Positions 9,393 through 18,948 of a stretch of DNA of 64,000 nucleotides are shown here, one piece after another. The position numbers and the translations under genes are program-made. The notes beneath the pieces are model-generated. The model was not told where the DNA came from. It saw only the letters and a program-made list of their open reading frames with translations, and made no database searches. The stretch's first letter is position 1, and the number at the start of each line of letters is the position of its first letter. Source of the stretch: Leptospira soteropolitanensis (GTDB taxonomy: Bacteria > Spirochaetota > Leptospiria > Leptospirales > Leptospiraceae); the NCBI RefSeq assembly GCF_026151655.1, contig NZ_JAMQPN010000001.1:620001-684000 (forward strand), in the 5' to 3' direction.

Positions 9393-11843
9393 ATGAACAC
9401 TAACAAACAGATACATACTTCCTTAGGCCCGGTACTTGTTCCCATAGAGGATGGTCTTTGGGAGATTGATCTTACACATTTACGAATCTTTTTTGGACTA
9501 TCGATTCTTTCTCGAACAATCGGTGAAGAAATTGGAAATCAATTACATTCTTTACCTGGAGATTTATCTTTTACTTATAAAATAAATCCTACTATCAATC
9601 ATGAATTAGTAGATATGCATATCCAACATGTCCAGGTGTTTGCAAGAGCAGGTATTTTAAAAGATTGGGTTTTGTTTCGTGAACAATTTGAAGAGAATTT
9701 ACGTTTTGTATTTGGATCTTTTCAGCAGCAATCGATAGCAAAAAAAATTCACCCTGAATTTTATGGTGAGGACCCGAACAGAAACTCTTCGGTAGCATTA
9801 TTGTTTCCATTCGAGGCAGAGTTCATCCATCCTTCAGGTTATTATATCCTAATGGAAAGAGTTTCTAGTCAATATAGGATTGGGGACTTCTTTCTTCGCA
9901 TAACAATAGATACACAAGAAGATGGTTGTCTAAACTTAGCCAATATTAAACACGAAGTGATTAGTGATGCACATACGAGAACATACATTGCTGGTGCGTC
10001 AAAAATTAGTGAGTCACTTAGCAATGGGATGATTAACGCAGCCCAGAAGGGAGAAACTTTTTACGAGGAAGAGAACAGTCATTTCAGTAAGGTTTTTGCT
10101 CAAATTGAAAAAACTCCTCTTGGAAAACTGACTAATATAAATTTTTATTGGGAAGAACAATACCGTAATTTGATTCTAAGTTCAGACCCAGGCGTTTCTT
10201 TATCTATTTTAAAAAAGCTATTTCTCTTATTAGAAGATTCTTCGGCCTCAAAAAAAATAAAAGAAGGAAATACCATTCGGGCTCTGATCGGAAAAGTTTC
10301 TGTTTACGTTGACCTTTCGCGATTAGATAGGGTTTTGAATTTTAGCATTAATCAGAAGCGAACCTTACTCGACTCATCCTTCTATTTAAAACGAATGCCT
10401 ATTTTGGAACAAATTGCCAATGGAAATGGACACAAATTTAGTTTTGAAGGTGTGAATGTCTTTTTAATCCACCATGTTACTTCTGAAATAATTTCTTTAA
10501 TCGAAACTTTTAGAAGATTAAAAGTAAATTCTCTCGACGTCGCCTTTGTAAAGTATGGTGGAAATATTCCACCGGTTTATCTTGATATTTTGTTAGATAT
10601 ACCAACCGAAACGTTCTTTATGGCAGGCCTTGAATTCAAACTAACCAAGAATCATACACCCTATTACGGCATTTCTCCCCTGTATAGTGATTTTGAAATT
10701 CATTCCACATTCCGTCATAAATTAGAAGAAGCCAAATTAGGTTTTTTCGATGCCATGAGAAGATTGGCAATATTTTTGTTTTTAAACAAATTATTATCCT
10801 TAATTCCCAAAAATGAAAAAATAATTCTAATAGAAGATGGTGGATATGTAGCACCTATTCTAAACGAACGTGCACTGGAGGGAGTGTCGTTCGGATCTGT
10901 ATTAGATGAGTTTTGGGTGGAGGCAAAAGATCCAACCATTAAAGAAAAATCATTTAATGAAATTTTAAAAACTTATGTAATTGGAACTGTGGAGCATACC
11001 CGAAATGGTTATGATCGTTTGGTGAAAGTTAAAGAAGAGAAAAAATCTTTATTTTTACCTGCTTTTTCTATCGCAATATCCAATGAAAAAACTAAGGAAG
11101 AATCTAAGGAAGTAGCTCGTTCCATTTTGAATGCATTGGACAATACTTTGCATGGAATTGGTAAAGTATTATCAAAAAGAAAAATTTTATTACTTGGTTC
11201 AAATGGAAACATCGGAGGATTTTTAAAAAAATTTTTGATCGGTGGATTCCTTCATGAAAGTAACTTAGATATTTTGGAAGTGGATCATAAGATACAATCC
11301 GAATCTAGATTTTTAAAATCAAATTTTTCACATGTTACTGATTCAGAATTTGCAGAAATTGATTTGATCATCGGTGTAACAGGAGAATCAATTATTTCAG
11401 CAAAATCTTGGGAGTCATGGATTTTAACTAGCAAACACAAACAACTGTTTATTGCTTCTGGATCTACAAAAACTGTTGAGTTTAATGACTTTATCAATTG
11501 GACGAAAGAATTAAATTTGTCAGAAAATCCAAAGTTAAGGGAAGAGGACTTGGAAATTTCCTTTCAACGAATTTTGGATCCGCAAACTCAAATGGATTTA
11601 GGCTCCAGAATTCTTTTTAAAATCCAAAATAAACAAATTGAAAAAGAAGTTTATCTAGTTAGCGATGGAAGTCCTGTGAACTTTTTGTTTTTTGGTGTAC
11701 CTACTGAATCAATGGATCCAATTATATCGCAATTGGCGAGTGTATCACTTGGAATGGTTCATTATTATAAGACGCAAAATCTTCCAAAACCAGATTTATA
11801 TGCAGTAGATCACCAAATCGATGTTTGGGGGAATTTGTTGTGA
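9393..11843 (+). CDS. Large protein with S-adenosylhomocysteine hydrolase-like C-terminal half
   Basis: This is an 816-residue cytoplasmic protein. The N-terminal ~340 residues match nothing I recognise. The C-terminal half resembles the S-adenosylhomocysteine hydrolase fold: IEDGGYVAP, then [13 protein letters not shown], a Rossmann motif [10 protein letters not shown], an acidic ribose-binding strand end (ILEVDH), [19 protein letters not shown], and near the end [17 protein letters not shown]. These follow the family order but diverge strongly, so hydrolase activity should not be assumed; it may be an NAD-binding relative. The Nudix gene downstream overlaps its stop by 4 bases. Confidence 0.72.
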   Translation: MNTNKQIHTSLGPVLVPIEDGLWEIDLTHLRIFFGLSILSRTIGEEIGNQLHSLPGDLSFTYKINPTINHELVDMHIQHVQVFARAGILKDWVLFREQFEENLRFVFGSFQQQSIAKKIHPEFYGEDPNRNSSVALLFPFEAEFIHPSGYYILMERVSSQYRIGDFFLRITIDTQEDGCLNLANIKHEVISDAHTRTYIAGASKISESLSNGMINAAQKGETFYEEENSHFSKVFAQIEKTPLGKLTNINFYWEEQYRNLILSSDPGVSLSILKKLFLLLEDSSASKKIKEGNTIRALIGKVSVYVDLSRLDRVLNFSINQKRTLLDSSFYLKRMPILEQIANGNGHKFSFEGVNVFLIHHVTSEIISLIETFRRLKVNSLDVAFVKYGGNIPPVYLDILLDIPTETFFMAGLEFKLTKNHTPYYGISPLYSDFEIHSTFRHKLEEAKLGFFDAMRRLAIFLFLNKLLSLIPKNEKIILIEDGGYVAPILNERALEGVSFGSVLDEFWVEAKDPTIKEKSFNEILKTYVIGTVEHTRNGYDRLVKVKEEKKSLFLPAFSIAISNEKTKEESKEVARSILNALDNTLHGIGKVLSKRKILLLGSNGNIGGFLKKFLIGGFLHESNLDILEVDHKIQSESRFLKSNFSHVTDSEFAEIDLIIGVTGESIISAKSWESWILTSKHKQLFIASGSTKTVEFNDFINWTKELNLSENPKLREEDLEISFQRILDPQTQMDLGSRILFKIQNKQIEKEVYLVSDGSPVNFLFFGVPTESMDPIISQLASVSLGMVHYYKTQNLPKPDLYAVDHQIDVWGNLL

Positions 11844-12262
11844 GCAAACATGGTTTCTTTCAAATAACTCAAAAACTATTTCTTCGTAATGGAAATCAAC
11901 TGTTAGTTTTACGAGATCGGAAGTCTGGACATGGGGACTTGCCTGGCGGTAGGATGAACGAAGATGAATTTTTTTCTGACTGGTCTGAAAGCATCTTTCG
12001 GGAAGTATCGGAAGAATTGGGAGACCAAATTAAAATTGATGTAAATCCTGAACCAATTTTTATACATAAACATAGGGTAAATGAAGGAAACTTCCCTTGT
12101 GTTATCATTGCTTACTCAGCCAAACTTTTGGATGGGAAAATTCAGTTATCTGATGAACACGACTATATGGATTGGGTTGATATTTCTACTTTTGATCCAT
12201 CCAATCTTTTTTCGGAGTACATGTTGGACGCAGTTCGACTTTATTTAAAAAAATATGCATAA
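11840..12262 (+). CDS. Nudix hydrolase
   Basis: I choose GTG at 11840, which overlaps the upstream TGA in the classic GTGA arrangement with GGGGGA about 8 bases upstream; a TTG at 11825 would add 5 residues. The 140-residue protein carries a Nudix box: G, five residues, E, then a ten-residue spacer instead of seven, then REVSEELGD. The metal-binding REVSEE glutamates are intact. Nudix enzymes hydrolyse nucleoside diphosphates linked to another group. Its place directly after an NAD-type SAHH-like gene suggests a nucleotide-linked substrate, but this is inference. Confidence 0.85.
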   Translation: MSKHGFFQITQKLFLRNGNQLLVLRDRKSGHGDLPGGRMNEDEFFSDWSESIFREVSEELGDQIKIDVNPEPIFIHKHRVNEGNFPCVIIAYSAKLLDGKIQLSDEHDYMDWVDISTFDPSNLFSEYMLDAVRLYLKKYA

Positions 12263-13394
12263 CTTATATGTTCCACCTTATAAAATTTTTCTCTTTTTAG
12301 TTCTCTTTGGTTTTGGTTTTTTTTCTGCATCACTTTTAAAAGACGATCAGACTACATTGCCAAAATTTGATGTTCCTAAACCAGACTTTAGTTTTGATTT
12401 CAAATTTGATTTTAATTTAAGCAAACCTGAAATAGATGAGGAGATTGCTAAACCAACAAAGTTATGGAATGACGTAGTTGTCCAAACAAATGGAACCGAT
12501 AGAAAATACGGAAATTTAGTAGGGATTCAATTAGTGCTCCAACCGGAGGACTTTGTTAAGGAAGAGTGGTGGCGGGAACGCATAGAAGAAACTTTAATCA
12601 AAGGAAAATCATCCGGAATTTTTGACCGTAAAACAATAGTTATTCTTCCCGAACATCTTGGAACAGGATTATTATTTTTAGATGAAAAATCTAGATTTTT
12701 AAATGCTGATTCTTTAGAATTGGCTTTAAAAACCAAAGGTGAGAACTTTTCTTTATCCGATTTGTTATATTTAAAAGCAGAAAAAATGGCGGAAGTTTAC
12801 GTTCGGACGTTTTCTGAACTTGCCAAACAATACAATGTACCTATTTTAGCAGGAACAATCGTATTACCAAATCCTAAAATTGTAAAGGGGAGTCTTGTTA
12901 TAGATCCGAAAGGACCTCTCTACAATGTCGCCATTCCATTTTCCGCAGATGGAAAATTGATGGATCCTATTGTGAAAAAAACTATTTTAACGGAAGAAGA
13001 ATTAAAAATACTTTCTCCTGGTGAAAATACTCAGGATCGCGTTTGGGTTGTTCCTGGTTGGAAAGTAGCCATATTAATAGGACAAGAAGTATTCGATAAC
13101 AATATTTACAATCGTTTAGTGGGAAAACCAATTGATGGTTTAATTTCTCCTTCAGCATCTTATCCAGAAATGAAATGGCAATCGTTTGATTTAGAAGATC
13201 CTAATGTTTGGAAACAGGAGGGAATGGCTAAAAACATCAAATCGACTAAAGCACAAGACCTTGTTCAAGTGTTCTTAACAGGGCACTTATATGGTAAAAA
13301 ATGGAATGGAAAAACTTTTAATCTTAGAGACTTTTCCAATGAGGATCAAGTCAGATCGGTCGAAACTCCGACGATCTTAAACTTGTACTTTTAA
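12255..13394 (+). CDS. Membrane-anchored nitrilase-fold protein lacking the catalytic cysteine
   Basis: The 379-residue protein has one N-terminal membrane helix (about residues 9-27), a low-complexity Phe/Asp/Pro linker (38-62) and a carbon-nitrogen hydrolase (nitrilase) domain. Of the E-K-C triad, the Glu (E133, ILPEHLG) and a Lys (K241/K242, before TILTEEEL and SPG) are present. Where the nucleophilic Cys normally stands (pattern ICxD/E) the sequence reads ILIGQE, with Gly276. It is therefore probably a non-catalytic or repurposed member. It overlaps the Nudix gene by 8 bases and ends the tight part of the operon. Confidence 0.72.
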   Translation: MHNLYVPPYKIFLFLVLFGFGFFSASLLKDDQTTLPKFDVPKPDFSFDFKFDFNLSKPEIDEEIAKPTKLWNDVVVQTNGTDRKYGNLVGIQLVLQPEDFVKEEWWRERIEETLIKGKSSGIFDRKTIVILPEHLGTGLLFLDEKSRFLNADSLELALKTKGENFSLSDLLYLKAEKMAEVYVRTFSELAKQYNVPILAGTIVLPNPKIVKGSLVIDPKGPLYNVAIPFSADGKLMDPIVKKTILTEEELKILSPGENTQDRVWVVPGWKVAILIGQEVFDNNIYNRLVGKPIDGLISPSASYPEMKWQSFDLEDPNVWKQEGMAKNIKSTKAQDLVQVFLTGHLYGKKWNGKTFNLRDFSNEDQVRSVETPTILNLYF

Positions 13395-13493
13395 ATTTCT
13401 TGCGAAACTACATTTTTTGAAACGTTAATTTTGACGATTAGATATAAAATCGATTTGACAAGGCATACCTTTCCCCAAAAAATTTTCAGAGTC

Positions 13494-13691
13494 ATGGCAC
13501 AGAAGTCCCTTCCTAAAAATGAGTTTTATGTAAAATGCCCTTTGTATTCTAAAGGACTTTCAATTTGTCCTAGTTCCAAAGATCGTTTACAAACTGAAGA
13601 TTTGGATAGACTTACTTCTCATTGCATCACTGACACTTATAAAGCTTGTGATATATTTTCTGCAAAAAAAGAAAAAGAACAAGCAGCCTAA
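13494..13691 (+). CDS. Small cysteine-containing hypothetical protein
   Basis: A 65-residue protein is read from ATG 13494, with a weak AGAG ribosome site just upstream. A TTG 21 codons earlier (13431) is possible, but that stretch looks like leader DNA. Four cysteines (in KCPLYS, SICPSS, SHCITD and KACDIF) could bind a metal or iron-sulfur cluster. The C-terminus is a charged, lysine-rich tail. It follows the nitrilase-like gene by 99 bases, and its end overlaps the convergent lipoprotein gene by 4 bases. The family is not recognised. Confidence 0.6.
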   Translation: MAQKSLPKNEFYVKCPLYSKGLSICPSSKDRLQTEDLDRLTSHCITDTYKACDIFSAKKEKEQAA

Positions 13692-14818
13692 CCGTCACTC
13701 AACTTCCTTACTTTTTTAAAATATTCGTAAATCATCCAGTCTTCCGGTGAAAAAATAAGGTCATCTAATACAAGTTCACCTCTTTTGCTTTCATAGACAA
13801 TTCGGTCTCCTGCAACACCCCAGAGCCTTTCAATAAAAAAAGGGAAATGTTCTTTCTTGCCTGAAACCTTCCATTTCATGGGTTGGTTGGGGTCGTTTTG
13901 GTTGGTAGCGATGAATTCGTCCTTTCCAGTGAGTCTCCAGGAAAATGCTTCGCGAGTGACAATGGGGATACCACGATTGATGGAGGGAGTTTTCCCTTGG
14001 TGGTAAACTACTTCTTTCAGATATAGATCGCCAATTTTTCCGCCTACGATATATCCAGAAATGCCATTGTTATAATAGAAACGCGGAAGCACAATATCCT
14101 TGGAAAGGAGTGTCACTCGTTTTGATTCCAAGTGTAAAAAGAATAAATTATAGGAGCCAGCTATCCCTGACCATACCAAAAACTCATTTCCAATGGAAGT
14201 TATGTGATAGTGGGTTTTTAATTTAGGGAATGGAGTGGGAAAGAGATTTTCAGAGATATATTTTTCAGGTTTTGAACTTTTACCTGTTTTTTCAATGAAG
14301 AGTTGGTTTTCAAAAAAGTATAATAATAAATCTCCAGAATTTGTGATTGCCATTCCTGATTTGCAAGGAATATGCACAATTGATTCATGTTCTAAAGAGG
14401 AATCAGTAGTCGAATATCCAAATAATGCACAACCTCCATATTGTTTCAATGGGTATTGAACTGCCACATAGTTTCCGTTAGCTGATATTTGTATTGAATC
14501 GGGCCGGAGTTTCAGTTCAATAGAGTTCCTACTATCATTGACTAGGTCTTTAAAATAGAGCGTTTTGTTTTCTGTCCATACTATCTTTGTTCTATCTTCG
14601 GAAAGTGCAAACAATCGAGGTTGGTTCGGTTTGTTTTTTGATAGAACTTCTGAGCTGGGACGATTTGCCGAAAGTCGGTCTTGTAATAGCGCAAGTGCCT
14701 TTTCATATTTTTCTTTCGAGATCAAGTCTTCGATTTCTGAGACTAACGATTCATGTTTAGATTGGCAGGAGAAAAAAAATAAAATTAAAACAGAGATTAG
14801 AAAAGAAAATAATTTCAC
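13688..14818 (-). CDS. Hypothetical lipoprotein, probably beta-propeller-like
   Basis: The 376-residue protein has a short basic start, a strongly hydrophobic core and a lipobox-like FFFSCQSK, giving a lipidated Cys at about residue 18. A short helical segment resembling one TPR-like hairpin follows (EKYEKALALLQDRL). The long remainder is beta-strand-rich, with repeated short strands (for example LFALSEDRTKIVW and ISANGNYVAVQYP) that recall WD40/PD40 propeller blades. Function is unknown. Its ATG overlaps the stop of the EcsC-like gene by 4 bases. Confidence 0.72.
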   Translation of the reverse strand: MKLFSFLISVLILFFFSCQSKHESLVSEIEDLISKEKYEKALALLQDRLSANRPSSEVLSKNKPNQPRLFALSEDRTKIVWTENKTLYFKDLVNDSRNSIELKLRPDSIQISANGNYVAVQYPLKQYGGCALFGYSTTDSSLEHESIVHIPCKSGMAITNSGDLLLYFFENQLFIEKTGKSSKPEKYISENLFPTPFPKLKTHYHITSIGNEFLVWSGIAGSYNLFFLHLESKRVTLLSKDIVLPRFYYNNGISGYIVGGKIGDLYLKEVVYHQGKTPSINRGIPIVTREAFSWRLTGKDEFIATNQNDPNQPMKWKVSGKKEHFPFFIERLWGVAGDRIVYESKRGELVLDDLIFSPEDWMIYEYFKKVRKLSDG

Positions 14819-15435
14819 TGAGACTCCAACAATTCTCGAATTTCTTCTGCGTGGATTTCTTTAGAAAATAATTCTATTGCAGTTTTGCCAACACGTTTTG
14901 TATCATAATAGGCAAAAGTTCCTGTGACTACAGCACCACCAATGGGGATCCAGCGAGCAAATTGTTTTCGGATAAGGGATTTTGAAATCATTAATCCTAA
15001 TTTTTCCAACATGGTTTGAAACACTTTAACGGTTGTTGGGCGAATCAAAATTTTAAGCGATGATTCTTCTATAATTTTCCGAAAAACATGTGCCCCACCA
15101 TGTTTAAAAAGACAGTATAGTAAAAGTTCTTTTGTGACCTGGACTTCTTTTCCATAGAGGGCGGCTATGTCCAAAATCAAATGCCCCTGAATGCGGTACA
15201 CGAAAAGTAATTCAGGAAGGATACTTAAAATTCCCAGGGGGCCAGGTGGGAGGGAGCAGGTGGCACTGATGAGTCCCGATTTGAAAGATGCGTTTTGAAC
15301 TAACTCTTGGATCAAATTCTCTGGCGGTTGGATTGTGGGTGCATAGGGGCTTCTATAGTCCTCTAAGCCCGCAAATAACTCGATGAGGCCTTCTAAAAAC
15401 CCTTCAGATTTGACCTGGGAAGGTGTTTCGCTCAC
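14815..15435 (-). CDS. EcsC family protein
   Basis: The 206-residue protein resembles the EcsC family in its glycine/proline-rich hydrophobic segment (PPGPLGILSILPELLFVYRI), followed by HLILDIAALYG and a second hydrophobic glycine-rich segment near residue 170 (IPIGGAVVTGTFAYYDT). In Bacillus, EcsC is linked to an ABC transporter; in most bacteria the role is unknown. No transporter gene is nearby. The start is GTG at 15435 with a weak ribosome site. It is translationally coupled to the downstream lipoprotein gene and divergent from prfA, 67 bases away. Confidence 0.72.
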   Translation of the reverse strand: MSETPSQVKSEGFLEGLIELFAGLEDYRSPYAPTIQPPENLIQELVQNASFKSGLISATCSLPPGPLGILSILPELLFVYRIQGHLILDIAALYGKEVQVTKELLLYCLFKHGGAHVFRKIIEESSLKILIRPTTVKVFQTMLEKLGLMISKSLIRKQFARWIPIGGAVVTGTFAYYDTKRVGKTAIELFSKEIHAEEIRELLESQ

Positions 15436-15502
15436 GGGTTTCTTAAATCCTCGTTAGATTTTAGTTTATCAAAAACAGGCATTCTATATCCTTTCCATAG
15501 AC

Positions 15503-16564
15503 ATGATAGATAGATTGAAAAAAATTCAAGAAAAATACCTCCGTATCGAGGATGAGCTAGCCAAAGCCACCGCATCCGATACTTTGAAGAATCTATCGAA
15601 AGAAAGATCTCGCCTAACGCCAGTATATACAAAAGCAGATGAATATTTAAAAATTACAAAAGATGTTCAGGATGCAAAAGCTCTCCTTGAATCCGAAAAT
15701 GATCCAGACATGCATGTTATGTTGAAATCAGAGATTGAAGAAGGCGAAAAAAAGTTAGAAGAACTAGCAAAAGATCTAGAAATCATGTTATTACCTCCAG
15801 ATCCGAATTCTGGAAAAAGTATTCTTGTGGAAATTCGTGCTGGAACAGGTGGGGAAGAGTCTGGTTTGTTTTGTGCTGATTTATTCCGTATGTATAATAA
15901 ATATGCAGACAAACAAGGTATTAGAGTAGAAATCATTGATGTTAGTCCAACTGGAATCGGTGGTTTCAAAGAAATCGTTTTTTCATTAGATGATGAAAAG
16001 GCTTATGACCTATTTAAGTTTGAGTCTGGTACGCACCGTGTTCAGAGAATTCCTGAAACTGAATCAGGTGGACGCATTCATACATCAGCAGTTACCGTAG
16101 CAATCCTACCTGAAGCAGAGGAAAAAGAAGTAGAAATCAGAGAAAGTGATTTGCGTATTGACGTTTATCGCTCGTCAGGTGCTGGTGGACAGCACGTCAA
16201 CACAACAGACTCAGCAGTTCGTATTACACATATCCCCACTGGCATTGTAGTTGCATCTCAGGAAGAACGTTCTCAGATTAAGAACCGAGATAAGGCAATG
16301 CGTGTTCTCCGTGCAAGGATTGTTGATCAAATGGCCGATGCTGCAAAACAAAGTGCCGATGCTTTAAAGAAAGCACAAGTTGGTTCAGGAGATAGGTCAG
16401 AGAGGATTCGCACATACAACTTTCCACAGGGACGTTGTACAGACCACAGAATTGGTTTTACCAGTCACAATTTGCCAGCCATAATGGAAGGTGATTTAGA
16501 TGAATTAATCGATGCGTTGGTTCAAGAGGACAGATCTAAAAGATTGGCAGAAGCAAAAGCATAA
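15503..16564 (+). CDS. prfA: Peptide chain release factor 1
   Basis: The 353-residue protein has the usual RF1 length and architecture. The GGQ motif that triggers peptidyl-tRNA hydrolysis is at residues 228-230 ([14 protein letters not shown]). The stop-codon recognition region reads [13 protein letters not shown], where PET occupies the PxT position of class RF1 rather than the SPF of RF2. It therefore terminates at UAA and UAG. The C-terminal [16 protein letters not shown] is also diagnostic. The methyltransferase gene prmC, often next to prfA, is not adjacent; an S8 protease gene follows instead. Confidence 0.97.
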   Translation: MIDRLKKIQEKYLRIEDELAKATASDTLKNLSKERSRLTPVYTKADEYLKITKDVQDAKALLESENDPDMHVMLKSEIEEGEKKLEELAKDLEIMLLPPDPNSGKSILVEIRAGTGGEESGLFCADLFRMYNKYADKQGIRVEIIDVSPTGIGGFKEIVFSLDDEKAYDLFKFESGTHRVQRIPETESGGRIHTSAVTVAILPEAEEKEVEIRESDLRIDVYRSSGAGGQHVNTTDSAVRITHIPTGIVVASQEERSQIKNRDKAMRVLRARIVDQMADAAKQSADALKKAQVGSGDRSERIRTYNFPQGRCTDHRIGFTSHNLPAIMEGDLDELIDALVQEDRSKRLAEAKA

Positions 16565-16595
16565 AAAGAATTCATTTTTGATAGGAATTCGGTTG

Positions 16596-16612
16596 ATTCA
16601 GACTGTCTGAAT
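16596..16612. promoter_or_regulatory. Short inverted repeat upstream of the S8 protease gene
   Basis: ATTCAGA (16596-16602) and TCTGAAT (16606-16612) are a perfect 7-bp inverted repeat with a 3-base spacer, ending 32 bases before the protease ATG. The spacer is too short for a stable RNA hairpin loop and no T-run follows. An operator for a dimeric regulator is more likely than a terminator. It is a single occurrence, so chance cannot be excluded. Confidence 0.3.
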
Positions 16613-16644
16613 GTTATAAGGAATAGGGCGGAAATTTTCATCAG

Positions 16645-18336
16645 ATGAATCGATTGAAAACTATCATTTCTCTTCTAGCTATCGTAAGTCTCTCCTTTGG
16701 GAATTGTAAACCTGCTAACAAAGACGAAAAGATCAGTGATCTTGTATTATACTACCTTCTTTTCTTGGCATTAGCCAATGGTGCAGAGGAGAATTGTACA
16801 TTTTCCCCAAGTTCTTCCGATCCGCTTTATGGCGATGAATGGCATCTAAAAAATATTGGCCAATTTGGTGGAACCGTTGGCGAAGATGCAAACGTCAGTC
16901 CACTATGGGATCAAGATATTTCTGGTAATCGTGTGATTGTTAGTGTGGTCGATGACGGTTTAGATATTAAACATGAAGACTTAGCTCCTAATATTTCAGT
17001 CACTGCACGCGGATTAAATCTATTAAACGGCACCATCTATCCTACACACTCATATTCGGATAGTTTTCACGGATCTGCTGTAGGGGGAGTGATTGCTGCT
17101 AGAGGTGGTAATAGTCTCGGTGTTCGAGGTGCTGCACCCTGTTCAAAGTTAGTCGGTGTTAATATACTTGAGAAGTCCACCATCTATACTTCTGACGAAT
17201 ACCGAGCGATGGTAAATGAATCGGCCCGGGTTTCAATTTCCAATAATAGTTGGGGTTCTCCTGATAAGTATGGATGGCTTTGGCCTTCTAGTTCTCTTTG
17301 GCAACAAGGAGTAAATGAAGGAATCACAAAGGGAAAATCAGGAAAGGGAACTGTATATGTATGGGCTGCGGGAAATGGAGCCAATGGGGGCACTATTGCC
17401 TCTCCGGTTCTTGTTGATAATGCCAATTATGATGGCCAGGCCAACTACTATGGAGTGATGGCTATTGGCGGTATCGGTCAAAATGGAAAAAAAGCTGCCT
17501 ACTCGGAATCAGGTGCCAATTTGTGGGTCGTCGCTCATACGCAAGGGAACGATGCCTCAGTCGATACGGCCGCAATATCAACGACAGATGCCACTGGCGC
17601 AAATGGATTGAATGTCGGTGGTAGTTTTGGAGATTATTCCTTAGGAAATTATACTAAAAAATTTAATGGGACATCCTCTGCAACTCCACTAGCTGCTGGT
17701 GCGATTGCTTTATTGATTGGAAAATACCCTGATTTGACTTGGCGCGATGTACGTGAGTTAGTTGCTTATAGCGCAAGAAAAAATGACGCGAGTGATATAG
17801 GCTGGGCACTGAATAATGCCGGCTTAAACATTAATCATAAGTATGGATTTGGTGCTGTCGATGCGGTCAGTTTACTAACGAAAGCAAGCACATGGACACC
17901 CATTACATCTGGACTCATTACGTATACTGCAACAGCATTGTCGCCAAACACGGCTATTCCCGATAATGATCTTACGACAGGGGCCACGGTAAATTATAAT
18001 GTTTCTGCTCCTATCAGTTATATTGAATATATTGATGTAGAATTTACTTCAAATCATACTTACTTTCCAGAACTTCGCATTGAGATTACTTCTCCAGGTG
18101 GAACAAAAAGTGTCCTTTCAGAACCACATGGTTGTATAAATCCGTATAACAATTCTCTTTGTGCTTCTGGAAATACTTCCATTGCCTCAATGACAGGTTC
18201 ATCTACCTATCGATTTGGCGTAGCTCGTCATTTGGGGGAAAGTCCAAATGGAACTTGGGTACTTAAGGTATTTGATGCCAGCGCCACTGACACTGGACAA
18301 ATTAATGCAGTGCAATTACGGATTTATGGAAGGTAA
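16645..18336 (+). CDS. Kexin-like S8 (subtilisin) serine protease lipoprotein with P domain, lacking a prodomain
   Basis: The 563-residue protein has a signal peptide with a relaxed lipobox (SFGNC, Cys21). The S8 catalytic domain (about 60-415) has D103 (VVDDGLD), H142 (FHGSAVGG), oxyanion N244 (WAAGNG) and S344 (NGTSSATP). The C-terminal P/Homo-B domain (about 430-563) is typical of proprotein convertases. Only about 40 residues lie between the lipidation site and the catalytic domain, too few for the usual inhibitory prodomain. The next gene, 4 bases downstream, encodes a prodomain-like protein. Probable location: outer membrane or surface. Confidence 0.9.
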   Translation: MNRLKTIISLLAIVSLSFGNCKPANKDEKISDLVLYYLLFLALANGAEENCTFSPSSSDPLYGDEWHLKNIGQFGGTVGEDANVSPLWDQDISGNRVIVSVVDDGLDIKHEDLAPNISVTARGLNLLNGTIYPTHSYSDSFHGSAVGGVIAARGGNSLGVRGAAPCSKLVGVNILEKSTIYTSDEYRAMVNESARVSISNNSWGSPDKYGWLWPSSSLWQQGVNEGITKGKSGKGTVYVWAAGNGANGGTIASPVLVDNANYDGQANYYGVMAIGGIGQNGKKAAYSESGANLWVVAHTQGNDASVDTAAISTTDATGANGLNVGGSFGDYSLGNYTKKFNGTSSATPLAAGAIALLIGKYPDLTWRDVRELVAYSARKNDASDIGWALNNAGLNINHKYGFGAVDAVSLLTKASTWTPITSGLITYTATALSPNTAIPDNDLTTGATVNYNVSAPISYIEYIDVEFTSNHTYFPELRIEITSPGGTKSVLSEPHGCINPYNNSLCASGNTSIASMTGSSTYRFGVARHLGESPNGTWVLKVFDASATDTGQINAVQLRIYGR

Positions 18337-18340
18337 ATTT

Positions 18341-18925
18341 ATGATGTATGAGTTAAGATCGGTTTTATCTTTGCGTTTTACTTTCGTGGCCTGTTTTTCT
18401 TTCGTTTTTTTAGCAGGCTTAAATGCTGATCCAAAGGAACCACCTAGTTCCATTACATTTAAAGAAGGTGGTGTCACAAAAACTTTTTATCTAAATCCGA
18501 ATGTTGTCGCTGAATATGTAGACCAAAATCAATTTTCTAATCACCAAAAGATGGCCCAAGGTAGACAAGGAATCAAATCTGGATGGAACATTCGCCCACA
18601 AGGAAAACTATTATTCCCCAAATCTGGAAAATCAGCAACTCCTTCAAAGGTAACAGAAGTTTATTCAACGGCCGTCGGAATGGGGCCGAACATTGTGTTA
18701 CCAGGAATTATCATCATTTCCTTTTCAAGTGATCAATCTCAAAGTAATTTGGATCGAATCTCAAACAAATATGGAATTCAACTTCTCCATCAGTTGTCTC
18801 CTCGTTTGGTTAGTTTTCAAACAGATCCAGGTTATTTGTCTATACAAAAGGCGAATGAAATACTTTCGGAGCCAAACGTCATTGAGGCTTATCCAGATAT
18901 TGCTTTAGAAAAAAGTCTGAAGTAA
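18341..18925 (+). CDS. Exported subtilisin-prodomain-like protein (possible inhibitor/chaperone of the adjacent protease)
   Basis: The chosen start is ATG 18341 (ATG 18344 is also possible), with GGAAGG about 8 bases upstream; an earlier ATG at 18248 would sit inside the protease gene. The 194-residue protein has a signal peptide cut near residue 28. Its last ~90 residues have the shape of an S8 prodomain: GIIIISFSSD, a helix SNLDRISNKYGI, and the closing pattern EPNVIEAYPDIAL seen just before many mature subtilases. It carries no protease domain. I infer that it folds or inhibits the protease in trans. Confidence 0.7.
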   Translation: MMYELRSVLSLRFTFVACFSFVFLAGLNADPKEPPSSITFKEGGVTKTFYLNPNVVAEYVDQNQFSNHQKMAQGRQGIKSGWNIRPQGKLLFPKSGKSATPSKVTEVYSTAVGMGPNIVLPGIIIISFSSDQSQSNLDRISNKYGIQLLHQLSPRLVSFQTDPGYLSIQKANEILSEPNVIEAYPDIALEKSLK

Positions 18926-18948
18926 TTCGCATAACAAAACAAAGACTG

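Noticed and set aside
15432..15632. 66-codon frame on the - strand over the start of prfA
   Set aside because: It is antisense to prfA, lacks protein-like composition, and overlaps the EcsC start; it is a shadow frame.
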